NCBI GenBank assembly: GCA_964429695.1
Contig: CAYSCS010000081.1
Span: 1 to 21,351, forward strand
Source: CAYSCS01 sp964429695
GTDB lineage: Bacteria > Acidobacteriota > Aminicenantia > Aminicenantales > Aminicenantaceae
Direction of reading: 5' to 3'
Length of the DNA stretch: 21,351 bases
Positions 1 through 8,253 of the stretch are shown here, piece after piece (position 1 is the stretch's first letter; each line of letters starts with the position of its first letter). The notes below the pieces were generated by a model that worked only from the letters and a program-made list of their open reading frames with translations, was not told the origin of the DNA and searched no databases. The translations under genes and the position numbers were made by a program.

Positions 1-1221
1 AAAGATATCGGGTTGGCGAAGCAGCTCGACCGGAGTTTTTCTCATCTCAAGCTCCGGGAGCGCGGCTATTCGCTCTCGGCCAAGGTGATGTCGTTTCTGC
101 AGATGGTCATCAAGGGAGGCGACAGGCTTTCAGACATTGATCTTCTTCGGGCCGCGCCTAGCCTACTTACTCTTTTACGGATGGACTCTGTGCCCCGGCC
201 TAATACCCTTTCCGAGCTGGCCCGGCGCTTTCGAAGCAAGGATATTCATCGGCTGGCGGAGTGTGGAAAGCGACTTGTGGTGAGGCTGTTTCGGGCAAAT
301 AGAGTGGGGCGGGTCATCCTGGATATAGACTCCACTCTAATTGACAGTGAGGTCAGGATTGCCGAGCGCACTTATGAGGGCTTCCGGGGGTTTAACCCCC
401 TTCTGGGGATGCTCCGAGCCGGCGGGATGAGTTTGGCCTCTTTTTCTTTGTTTCGTCCAAGCAATATAGCCCCTCAGTCACACAACTTGAGCCTGGTCCG
501 GAAAATCCACCGCTATCTTGTCGAACATCTTCCTCAGGTTCAGCTCTTGCTGCGCTCGGACTCCGCCGGTTATAAACATCGGCTCATGGGCTACTGTGAC
601 CAGAACGCAATCGGGTTTGTCATTGAGGGGCGGGAGTCGGAGGCTATTTTCCAGATAATCCAGGGGATAGAGCACTGAGAAAGACTTCGGGGCGGCCAGG
701 CCAACGAGGAAGTTGGAGAAGGCCTCCATTTTGTCGGTCCGGAGAAAGAGGGAGCGGTCTATCGGCTGGTCGCGGTGCGCAAACGAAACGACCAGCAGGC
801 TTTGTTCCCGGAGTTTGAGTACAGCTATCGCCTCTACCTCACCAACACCGACTGGTCGGCGCATAAGGTGGTCTGCTTCTACCTCAAGCGGGGCGAAGCT
901 GAGAATGTCATCCGGGAGCTCAAGGAAGGGTATGCCCTCGACCATATCCTCTCGGAACACTTTCTGGCCAATGCCGTCTTCTTTCAACTCCAACTTCTGG
1001 CTTATAACTTGGTCGAGCTCTTCAAGTATGTCCATCTGGACCGCTCGTGGTGGCGGCTGCGGATCAAACAGTTGCGCTTCAGGTTGATCAATATCGCTGG
1101 CGTGGTCGTGCGTCACGCCCGCCGGAGCGTTCTTCGCCTTTGCGTCCATTACCGCTATGTGGAGACGTTCCGTCGCATTTTCAAGTTGCTTCAGGTCGCA
1201 CCAGTCGAGCTGCGGCTCTAG
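1..1221 (+). pseudogene. IS1380-family transposase, interrupted by one in-frame stop and open at the left edge
   Basis: A DDE transposase that would cut and join the ends of its own insertion sequence. Frame 1 is open from base 1, so the N-terminus lies outside the window. About 406 codons are present, near the size of the family. The N-terminal part has the RGYS and GGDRLSDID segments typical of IS1380. The acidic motifs are LDIDST (about 319-336), LLRSDSAGYKH (about 547-579), and RGEAENVIRELKEG with the late Glu and Lys (about 889-930). One TGA at 676-678 breaks the frame, which is otherwise open to the TAG at 1219-1221. The residues around it (GIEH-stop-ERL) suggest a TGG Trp codon mutated to TGA. 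A 60-base sample at 241-300 is 53% GC, against 32% at 2881-2940, which fits recent transfer. The element is probably inactive on its own. Confidence 0.85.
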
Positions 1222-1355
1222 CCAACATTCTCCTTCTGATATTCTGTCTTCTCAGGCCGAGGTTTTGTCAAACTGAGATTTCGGTCTAACAAGACAAGGC
1301 ATAATGCTGCCAATCACGCCGCCTCTTGTCATATTTGGGGCTGAAAACCCAGCCT
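1..1355 (+). mobile_element. Right-hand part of an IS1380-type insertion sequence
   Basis: The transposase and the GC-richer stretch that follows it form the element. I place the right edge roughly where composition falls to the AT-rich background. A small hairpin (GGCTG at 1339-1343 pairing with CAGCC at 1350-1354, six-base loop) lies near this point. The left end is outside the window, so terminal inverted repeats and a target duplication cannot be matched. The right boundary is an estimate. Confidence 0.45.
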
Positions 1356-1721
1356 GATGTGCCCAGAGTGAGATGGCCCTCATAGATTCTACAATTTTTT
1401 CCCTCATTTAGGCCTTATCCGAATATTCGGACTCTTTTGCAAAATTTATAAAGTTAGGCTTTGAAAAAATTGAAGCCAAAAAAAATTTTTTAGTTATCAT
1501 CCATGATTTAAAGAAATGCCTCTTGCGAGAGCTTAGGCCTTAATTTTCATGACTAAAAAATCTCTTCTTTATCTAGATTAAGAAACCTTATCAAAGCGAG
1601 GAGTAATCAAAATTGAAAAGGCCAGAAATTTAAATTACATATTGCTTATCTTAAATCCATAAGCTAAGATAAAAGTAATAACAAAAAGAAGGGATAACAA
1701 CCTTAGAATAAATTTTTTATT
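1222..1721. other. Intergenic stretch between the IS and the M16 pair
   Basis: No convincing gene is seen. The first ~130 bases belong by composition to the IS tail, and the rest is very AT-rich. It holds a 12-base perfect palindrome CCGAATATTCGG at 1419-1430. The string TTAGGCCTTA occurs twice, near 1408 and 1532. A candidate promoter region for the M16 genes lies at 1642-1709. No tRNA, CRISPR or U-tailed terminator was recognised. Confidence 0.5.
1642..1672 (+). promoter_or_regulatory. Candidate promoter with an overlapping inverted repeat upstream of the M16 genes
   Basis: TTGCTT at 1642-1647 and TAAGAT at 1665-1670 are 17 bases apart, a moderate sigma70-like match. The same bases form a perfect 8-base inverted repeat, TTATCTTA (1646-1653) and TAAGATAA (1665-1672), with an 11-base gap. 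This could be an operator or an RNA hairpin. A second possible -10, TAGAAT at 1704-1709, would put the RNA start within a few bases of the ATG at 1722, but I see no good -35 for it. Confidence 0.3.
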
Positions 1722-3113
1722 ATGTATGATTTGAGAAAAAGGACTACGAATTCTATCCATCATTTTGAAAAAATTTTGTTGCTTTTACCATTATTTTATT
1801 TTATCGCTCTTTCTTCTCTCTCAGCAACAAGAACTAATTCATCTAAATATTTTGAATTGAATAATGGACTCAAAGTCTTTCTTCACCAAAGAAAAGATTC
1901 GCCTCTAGTCAACATAGTCGTGGGAGTTAATGCAGGGTCAAAAGATGAAACAAGGGAAACTAATGGACTGATTCATCTCCTTGAGCATTGTATTCTTTTT
2001 CGAGGCACCCAGTTTCGAAAAGGCTTTGAAGTTGGTCTGGAAATAAGACGCCATGGAGCCTATTTTAACGCCCATACAGGTCAAGACATTGCCTTCTTTG
2101 AGATCGTCCTCCCTTCAGAGCATTTATATTTTGGATTGAAGAATCAAAGAGAGATTCTGTTCGATTTTAAGTTAACAGGGGAAGAGTTAGAAGAGGAAAA
2201 AAAAGTGGTTCTTGAAGAACTAAATGAGATTCAGGATGATCCTTATAAAACAGCAATCAGGATTACCTATGAAAACCTTTTCAGGGGACACCCTTATGAG
2301 CATCCTGTCTCTGGAATAAAAGAAAACATAGAAAAAGCGACTGTGGAGCAAATAGAAAATTTTCACAGGAAATACTTTGTCCCTCCTAATTGCGCCCTTG
2401 CTGTTGTCGGAAATTTCGAAATTGAAGATGCTGAAACAAAAGTAACTGAGGTCTTTGGCTCGCTGGAAAAAAAGGAGACTCCTTTAACCAAATTTGAAAA
2501 GGTCCCTCCTTTAGCGAAGACAATCGAACTCACCCAAGAAATGGATGTAAACCAGGCATACATGGTCATCGGTATGATAGGGCCAGATTATAACCATCCT
2601 GATCAATACGCAATCGACCTTCTTACTGAAATACTCGGACGTGGTGTCAATCCTCTGCTCAATCTTGCTCTAAAAGGGAGAAGAAAGATTGCTCATACAA
2701 TCTCTATGAATTATTCAGCCTTAAAATATGGCGGCGCTATCCTCATCTCTCTCACCTTAGATGAAAAAAATATTAAGCTCGCAAAAAGTGCTACCATTGA
2801 TTTTCTGAGAGAAACAAGAAGGCAGAATTATTCTAAAAAAGATTTCTATGGAGAAGATGAATTTTATGCCTGGGATTATTTAGAGAGTGCCAAAAATCGA
2901 ATAGAGTTTAACATCCAACAAAATCAAGAAAAAGGACTTTCGGTGGCTATTTCCCTAGTTACTCATATGCTTCTTAGCGAAAACTCAAGAACCAATTATT
3001 TTGAAAACATCTTTAACACCTCATCATCAGACTTGAGAGAAGCGGCGGGCAAGTACCTGAGCACAGGAAAATATGTAATAACCAGCATAATCCCAAAAAA
3101 GGATAAGAAGTGA
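1722..3113 (+). CDS. M16 zinc metallopeptidase (insulinase/PqqL-like), catalytic subunit, exported
   Basis: A zinc-dependent endopeptidase of the M16 family, whose members degrade short peptides inside a clam-like chamber. The inverted zinc motif HLLEH is at residues 85-89 (H85, E88, H89). The third ligand Glu is expected 76 residues later and falls in LEE at 165-166. HPYEHPVSG (191-199) is also typical. The N-terminus has a basic stretch and a hydrophobic segment (about 18-33), so export to the periplasm or membrane anchoring is likely. The length of 463 aa suits a half-size (M16B) subunit. The canonical Arg/Tyr pair of the C-terminal domain is not intact: KGRRKIAHTI has His where Tyr is expected. 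There is no Shine-Dalgarno near the ATG, and a stop at 1704-1706 blocks an upstream start; the only purine-rich string (AAGAAGGGA, 1685-1693) is too far away. The gene overlaps the next M16 gene by 4 bases. Confidence 0.88.
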   Translation: MYDLRKRTTNSIHHFEKILLLLPLFYFIALSSLSATRTNSSKYFELNNGLKVFLHQRKDSPLVNIVVGVNAGSKDETRETNGLIHLLEHCILFRGTQFRKGFEVGLEIRRHGAYFNAHTGQDIAFFEIVLPSEHLYFGLKNQREILFDFKLTGEELEEEKKVVLEELNEIQDDPYKTAIRITYENLFRGHPYEHPVSGIKENIEKATVEQIENFHRKYFVPPNCALAVVGNFEIEDAETKVTEVFGSLEKKETPLTKFEKVPPLAKTIELTQEMDVNQAYMVIGMIGPDYNHPDQYAIDLLTEILGRGVNPLLNLALKGRRKIAHTISMNYSALKYGGAILISLTLDEKNIKLAKSATIDFLRETRRQNYSKKDFYGEDEFYAWDYLESAKNRIEFNIQQNQEKGLSVAISLVTHMLLSENSRTNYFENIFNTSSSDLREAAGKYLSTGKYVITSIIPKKDKK

Positions 3114-4429
3114 ACATTCAGAAATCTTTCTTCAAAACAGCATATTTCAGCTTCACTCTCCTCTTAAGCATCCTTTTAAATTCACAAGCTCCTGCCCAAA
3201 TAAAGCCTCCTGAAAAAAAAATATTGGAAAACGGTTTAACCCTGATCTATCGAAAAGACGAGAGCTCCTCAATCACAGTACTCCAGATGTTGATTAAGGG
3301 GGGGAAAAGAGATGACAAAGGGAAGTATGGGCTTTCCTACCTTACAACTCGTCTCCTCATCGAGATTCCAGACCAGAGAAAAGCGCAGGAATTAATGAGT
3401 CAAGCCTCTCGTGTCTATACCTCAGCAGAAAACGATTATTCATTAATCACCATGATTTGCATTTCCAAAAACTTCGAAAAGACGGTTGAAATCCTCTTCA
3501 AACTTGTAAAGAACCCTCTTTTCTCCGGGATGCGAATTGACGCCGTTAAAGAAATGATGGAACACCACAGAGCATCCCAAGAGGATAGCCCTCTTTCTGT
3601 GGCTCATAATGCCCATCTTGGAATGCTCTTCACCGGAACCGATTATGAAGGCGCTATTATTGGAAATGAAAAAACACTTAAGGGAATAGGAAAAAAGGAT
3701 ATAGAAGATTATTATCGAACTCATTTCAGAACAAGTAATCTCATCATTACCGTTGTTTCTGATCGTGAGGAAGAGGAAATCTCTCTTCCAGTCATAAAAG
3801 GCATTCAAGAATTCCCCAAAGGTCCCCCCTTAGAACAAACCCCGATCAATCTCTGTCTTCCTAAAGAAAGAGAAAAGAAAATCCCGAAGGATACTAAACA
3901 GGTCCTAATTTCTTTTGGATATGCATTACCAGGAGTAACCTCTCGAAATTATGTCTCTTCTTATTTATTAGAAACCCTAATTGGCAAAGGTCTTAATTCG
4001 AGGTTATGGCCATTGAGGTCAGTAGATAAACTTGCTTACAACGTCGATTGCCGCACCTTTCAGTGGAAGGAGGCAGGAATCCTCGAAGCATATCTCGAGA
4101 CAGATGTTTCTAAAATAAGGAGAGCCACAGAAGCTTTAAAAAGAGCTCTCCTTAAGGTTTTCGAAGATAAAATAGAAGAAGAAGAATTTGAAATAACCAA
4201 AAATTATGCAAAGTCACTTTTCCTTCGTGATACAGAAGGAAAAGAAGCCCTCGCATCTATTCTTTCAAAGTTTGAAGCTCTCGGTCTGGGCTGTGAATTT
4301 ATCTCTACCTTTCTCGATGAACTAAATTCAATAAATGTGGAGGATTTTAACTTTTATAAGAATAAAGTGCTCGACCCAGAAAAAAGTGTGCTCGTCTTTG
4401 TTGGCCCTGCAGAGGAGGAGATGACTTAG
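3110..4429 (+). CDS. M16 peptidase-like protein without zinc ligands, partner subunit, exported
   Basis: The second half of an M16 pair, likely a non-catalytic partner that helps bind substrate. The region matching HxxEH reads GLSYLTTR (74-81), so His, Glu and His are replaced by Tyr, Thr and Arg and zinc binding is lost. It keeps a segment like the Arg/Tyr substrate-binding motif, NSRLWPLRSVDKLAYNV, which the upstream protein lacks in intact form. A signal peptide is clear: basic start, hydrophobic core at about 12-24, possible cleavage in QAPAQ near residue 29. The start is GTG in a GTGA overlap with the upstream stop, after AAGGA at 3099-3103, which points to translational coupling and equal amounts of the two proteins. 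It ends 12 bases from a convergent gene. Confidence 0.85.
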   Translation: MNIQKSFFKTAYFSFTLLLSILLNSQAPAQIKPPEKKILENGLTLIYRKDESSSITVLQMLIKGGKRDDKGKYGLSYLTTRLLIEIPDQRKAQELMSQASRVYTSAENDYSLITMICISKNFEKTVEILFKLVKNPLFSGMRIDAVKEMMEHHRASQEDSPLSVAHNAHLGMLFTGTDYEGAIIGNEKTLKGIGKKDIEDYYRTHFRTSNLIITVVSDREEEEISLPVIKGIQEFPKGPPLEQTPINLCLPKEREKKIPKDTKQVLISFGYALPGVTSRNYVSSYLLETLIGKGLNSRLWPLRSVDKLAYNVDCRTFQWKEAGILEAYLETDVSKIRRATEALKRALLKVFEDKIEEEEFEITKNYAKSLFLRDTEGKEALASILSKFEALGLGCEFISTFLDELNSINVEDFNFYKNKVLDPEKSVLVFVGPAEEEMT

Positions 4430-4441
4430 AGCTAAATAATA

Positions 4442-5848
4442 TCAATCTAGATATTCTGGCGAAGAACCTATAATCTCTTCGATTTCCTCAATTTTCTTGG
4501 GTATAGGGTCTCCCAAAATTCTGCAACCTTCTTCAGTCACAAGGAGATTATCTTCAATCCTTATCCCCCCAAAATCTCTGTATTCGTCGACTTTCTGATA
4601 ATCGATATGCTCATCAAATTTTTTTTCTTTAACCCATTTGTCAATCAAGGCAGGGATGAAATAAATACCTGGCTCAACCGTCAAAACAAAACCAGCTTTA
4701 AGCTCTCTTGCCAACCTCAAATAGGCAAGTCCAAACTGTTCGCTTCTCTCAATTGAATTATCATATCCAACGTATTTTTCTCCTAAATTTTCCATGTCAT
4801 GAACATCAAGTCCAAGCATATGTCCAAGGCCATGGGGGAAAAAGAGCGCATGGGCTCCTTTTTCCACAGCCTCTTTAGGGTCACCTTTCATCAATCCCAA
4901 TTCCTTTAGCCCCTCAGCCATAACTGTTGCTGCCTGAAGATGAATCTCTTTATATTTTATTCCGGGCCTAATCAAACGAATTGCCTCCTCCTGAGCTCTA
5001 AGAACAATTGAATAAACATCTTTCTGTTTCTGGCTGAACTTTCCGTCTACGGGGAAAGTCCTCGTTATATCTGAAGCATAATGTTTCGAAGATTCTGCGC
5101 CCGAATCATTTACAATCAAGCACCCTTTCTCAAGAAGATTTCCATACTCACGATTATGAAGTATCTGGCCTCTAATTGTGAAAATTGGGGGGAATGCCAG
5201 GCGGCATCCTTGCGAAAGAGCAATCCCTTCCATTCTCCCCACTATTTCTCTTTCATAAATTCCAGGTCTTGTCATTGCCATCGCTTTTTTGTGCATCATT
5301 GAAGTAACACCCAGTGCATTTTCTATTTCCTTAATTTCTTCTTCAATTTTAACCGACCTCTGCTCAACGACAGCACGGATGAAAGCTTCAGAAGCATAAT
5401 CCTGCACAAAACGGGGATGAATCCCTAAAAGCTGTTCCAGTTTAATCATCGCTTCAGGCCGATAAGGAGGAAGCCAGTGAATCTTTTTTCCTTTTTTTAG
5501 AGAGTTTTTTAGCTTCTCTTCTAACTCTTTTGAAGGAGCTGTAAGTTCAATTCCTGAAGCTGAAGCTCTCTCCTTTAGACTGGGTAAATATCCCATCCAG
5601 ATTATCCCCTCCATATCCACATCATCACCATAAATTATATCTTCATCTTCGTCCACATCCACAACGGCTGAAAGTCCAGGTGAATCGAGACCGAAGAAAT
5701 ATAAAAAGGTGCTTTCTTGACGGAATGGGTAAGGGTTCGCAGGATAATTCATCGGACTTTCCTCATTCCCCAAGAAGAGAATTAAACCCTCTTTTATTTG
5801 GCTTTTTAAGGCTTTTCTCCGTTGAATATATATTCTTGAATCAAACAT
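4442..5848 (-). CDS. Xaa-Pro aminopeptidase/prolidase (M24B family)
   Basis: A cytoplasmic two-metal peptidase that cleaves bonds before proline, either from peptide N-termini (aminopeptidase P) or in Xaa-Pro dipeptides (prolidase). Metal ligands are visible by alignment to E. coli PepP: D248 (NDSGAE), D260 (ASDITRTF), H343 (HGLGHMLG), E392 (VEPGIY) and E432 (GGIRIEDN). The catalytic His is H350 in LDVHD, at the same +7 spacing as in PepP. An N-terminal creatinase-like domain covers about 1-155. The length of 468 aa is normal and no signal peptide is seen. A strong ribosome site (AAGGAG, complement of 5855-5860) precedes the ATG. It lies 38 bases after the glycyl radical enzyme gene on the same strand, so co-transcription is likely. 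In that setting release of proline or hydroxyproline from dipeptides is an attractive role, but the exact substrate cannot be read from sequence. Confidence 0.9.
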   Translation of the reverse strand: MFDSRIYIQRRKALKSQIKEGLILFLGNEESPMNYPANPYPFRQESTFLYFFGLDSPGLSAVVDVDEDEDIIYGDDVDMEGIIWMGYLPSLKERASASGIELTAPSKELEEKLKNSLKKGKKIHWLPPYRPEAMIKLEQLLGIHPRFVQDYASEAFIRAVVEQRSVKIEEEIKEIENALGVTSMMHKKAMAMTRPGIYEREIVGRMEGIALSQGCRLAFPPIFTIRGQILHNREYGNLLEKGCLIVNDSGAESSKHYASDITRTFPVDGKFSQKQKDVYSIVLRAQEEAIRLIRPGIKYKEIHLQAATVMAEGLKELGLMKGDPKEAVEKGAHALFFPHGLGHMLGLDVHDMENLGEKYVGYDNSIERSEQFGLAYLRLARELKAGFVLTVEPGIYFIPALIDKWVKEKKFDEHIDYQKVDEYRDFGGIRIEDNLLVTEEGCRILGDPIPKKIEEIEEIIGSSPEYLD

Positions 5849-5886
5849 TAACCACTCCTTTCCTTGTCAAGTAAAATTATTAAGCA

Positions 5887-8250
5887 TCAAAAAGATTTAT
5901 GTTCTGTTCTCCTGATGATTTCATTCTGTAATTCTTCACTAAGGTCTACAAAATAATCACTGTAGCCTGCTACACGTACTATGAGATCTCTGTACTTTTC
6001 TGGATGTCTCTGTGCCTCTCGGAGGGTTTCTGCATCGACTACATTCAGCTGAAGATGATGCCCATCGAGTTTGAAATAACCCCTAATGAGGTGAGCAAGT
6101 TTTTCAATTCCCCCCTCTCCTTCGAGCAAGTGCGGGGTAAACTTTTGATTCAAAAGCAACCCACCTGTTTTCAGATGGTCCATTTTTGCCGCTGACTTTA
6201 AAACAGCTGTTGGTCCACACCTATCCGCGCCATGAACAGGCGAGATTCCCTCAGATAAAGGTTCTCTGGCTTTTCTTCCATCAGGAGTTGCTCCCACGAG
6301 TTTTCCGAAATACACATGAACAGTGGTAGGAAGCATGTTGATATGATAATGCCCCCCGCGAGTGTTTGGTCTTCCCTCAATCGCTTCAAAATAAGTTTTA
6401 AAAATCTCTCTCATCAGAGAATCAGCATACTCATCGTCGTTTCCGTATTTGGGAGTGTTGTTTAAAAATTGTTGTCTCAACGACTCATAGCCCTCATAAT
6501 CTCGGGATAGAACTTCCAGCATCTCCTTCATTGTTAGTAATCTTTTCTCAAAAACATTGTATTTTATGGAAACCAAAGAATCAGTAATTGTCCCTAATCC
6601 CACTCCTTGAATGTAAGATGTATTATAGCGGGCTCCGCCTGAATGATAATCTTTTCCCTTTAGAATACAATCATCAATGAGGATCGAAAGGAAAGGGGCA
6701 GGTAAATATTTTGAGTATAATCTCTCGATGATATTATTACCTGCCACCTTGATTTCAACGAAATGTCTGAGTTGTTTTTTAAAGGCAAGGAAGAATTCAT
6801 CGAAAGTCTTGAACTGGAAATGATTTCCGGTCTTGAGCCCGATTCTTTTCCCTGTTCTAGGGTCGAGACCATTGAAGAGGGTTATTTCAAGAATCTTAAT
6901 GAGGTTAAAATACCCTGTGAGGATGTAACTCTCCTTGCCAAAAGCACCAGCTTCCACGCATCCGCTACAACCCCCATTTCTAGCGTCTTCAATTGATTTT
7001 CCCTGCCTTGTAAGCTCTTGAATTACGGCATCCGTGTTAAAGATTGAAGGCTGACCAAAGCCAGTTCTCAAAATTTTTAGGGCTTTTTTCAAAAAAGCGT
7101 CAGGAGTTTTTTTGCTGATTTGAACACAAGAACTGGGTTGGATGAGCCTCATTTCTTCTACTACGTCCAAAATAAGATTGGAAAGCTCATTGACTGCATC
7201 AGCACCATCTTCTCTTAAGCCTCCTATGTTTATTAAGGCGAAATCGGCGTAAGTCATGCTTTCCTCTGCAGTAATACCCACCTTTGGAGGAGCAGGTTGA
7301 TTGTTAAATTTTATCCAAAATGCTTGTAATAATTCTCTTGCGTTCTCTTCATTTAGTGTCCCCTCTTCCAAACCTTTTCTGTAGAATGGATAAAGATGTT
7401 GGTCCAAGCGACCTGGATTAAAAGAGTCCCAAGTGTTGTATTCGATGATGACTCCAAGATGAACAAACCAATAATATTGAAGAGCTTCCCAAAAGTTGCG
7501 CGGAGCATGGCCTGGGACCCAAGTGCAAATCTCAGCGATTCTTTCCAGCTCCTCACGCCTCTTCCTAGATTTTGCCTCCTTTGCAAGTTGCAACGCTTTC
7601 TCAGCATGCCTTCTAGCATACATTATTAACGCTTTGGCAGAGATGAGCATAGCCTCGAGTTCTTCTTTTTTATCAAAAGCCTCGGGGTCATTCAGGAAAT
7701 CAAGGGACCTTATGCTTTTCTTGATATCTTCTATGAAATCAAGAAATCCTTTCTTATAGATTTTATCATCCAGGACTGTATGACCTGGGGCTCTCTGTTC
7801 CATGAATTCTGTAAACACCCCTGAATCATAGGCTTCTTTCCATTCACGAGACATGTGGCAAAAAATTTTTTCTCTAATTGTTTTCCCCTGCCAGAAGGGA
7901 ATTATTTCTTCTGAATAAATTCTTCTCGTCTCTTCATCCACTTTATAGGGAATCTTTTTTCTTGAATTTAAGATTTCAAGGTCTTCAAGGCTATGAAGAG
8001 TGATTTCTGGATAGGTAGGAGTCGCCTTGGGCAGAGAACCCCTTTCACCCACTATAAGCTCTCCTTCACCAATACATATTTCTTTCTTTTCTAAAATATA
8101 TTTAAAAGCCAGGGCTCTCTTTAATGGGATAGATACCCTCTCCGCAAGTTTACTCCTATAAAATTCTGTGAGAAGCAACGCCCTTTCAGGAGAAATGAAA
8201 GGCTTGATACTAAGGGATTGCTCTCTCAATTTAGATATCCTTTGGTTCAT
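5887..8250 (-). CDS. hypD: Glycyl radical enzyme, probable trans-4-hydroxy-L-proline dehydratase
   Basis: A 787-aa glycyl radical enzyme. HypD removes water from trans-4-hydroxy-L-proline to give (S)-1-pyrroline-5-carboxylate. The radical loop RVAGYSDYF puts the glycyl radical at G762, and the thiyl Cys is C431 in GGCSGCVEAG. Residues I recall for Clostridioides difficile HypD are all present with a constant shift of three: F149, H157, D275, S331, F337, C431, E433, Y447, T642 and G762 here, for F152, H160, D278, S334, F340, C434, E436, Y450, T645 and G765. Pyruvate formate-lyase is ruled out because the adjacent Cys-Cys pair is missing. Glycerol/diol dehydratase is less likely because of the match above. 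The gene starts 3 bases after its activase gene and ends 38 bases before a proline-specific peptidase. A GGGGG run just before the start may serve as the ribosome site. Family certain; substrate likely. Confidence 0.85.
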   Translation of the reverse strand: MNQRISKLREQSLSIKPFISPERALLLTEFYRSKLAERVSIPLKRALAFKYILEKKEICIGEGELIVGERGSLPKATPTYPEITLHSLEDLEILNSRKKIPYKVDEETRRIYSEEIIPFWQGKTIREKIFCHMSREWKEAYDSGVFTEFMEQRAPGHTVLDDKIYKKGFLDFIEDIKKSIRSLDFLNDPEAFDKKEELEAMLISAKALIMYARRHAEKALQLAKEAKSRKRREELERIAEICTWVPGHAPRNFWEALQYYWFVHLGVIIEYNTWDSFNPGRLDQHLYPFYRKGLEEGTLNEENARELLQAFWIKFNNQPAPPKVGITAEESMTYADFALINIGGLREDGADAVNELSNLILDVVEEMRLIQPSSCVQISKKTPDAFLKKALKILRTGFGQPSIFNTDAVIQELTRQGKSIEDARNGGCSGCVEAGAFGKESYILTGYFNLIKILEITLFNGLDPRTGKRIGLKTGNHFQFKTFDEFFLAFKKQLRHFVEIKVAGNNIIERLYSKYLPAPFLSILIDDCILKGKDYHSGGARYNTSYIQGVGLGTITDSLVSIKYNVFEKRLLTMKEMLEVLSRDYEGYESLRQQFLNNTPKYGNDDEYADSLMREIFKTYFEAIEGRPNTRGGHYHINMLPTTVHVYFGKLVGATPDGRKAREPLSEGISPVHGADRCGPTAVLKSAAKMDHLKTGGLLLNQKFTPHLLEGEGGIEKLAHLIRGYFKLDGHHLQLNVVDAETLREAQRHPEKYRDLIVRVAGYSDYFVDLSEELQNEIIRRTEHKSF

Positions 8251-8253
8251 TTT

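Noticed and set aside
676..678. TGA read as an amino acid (recoding or alternative code) in the transposase
   Set aside because: Several intact host genes here end in TGA at the expected family length, and no selenocysteine insertion element was seen, so a nonsense mutation is simpler.
478..1149. A 223-codon open frame on the minus strand
   Set aside because: It lies fully antisense to the transposase frame, which has clear family motifs. Long antisense frames are common in GC-richer coding DNA.
5887..8250. Pyruvate formate-lyase
   Set aside because: The active site is GCVE with one thiyl Cys rather than the adjacent Cys-Cys pair of PFL, and the activase has the extra two-cluster domain.
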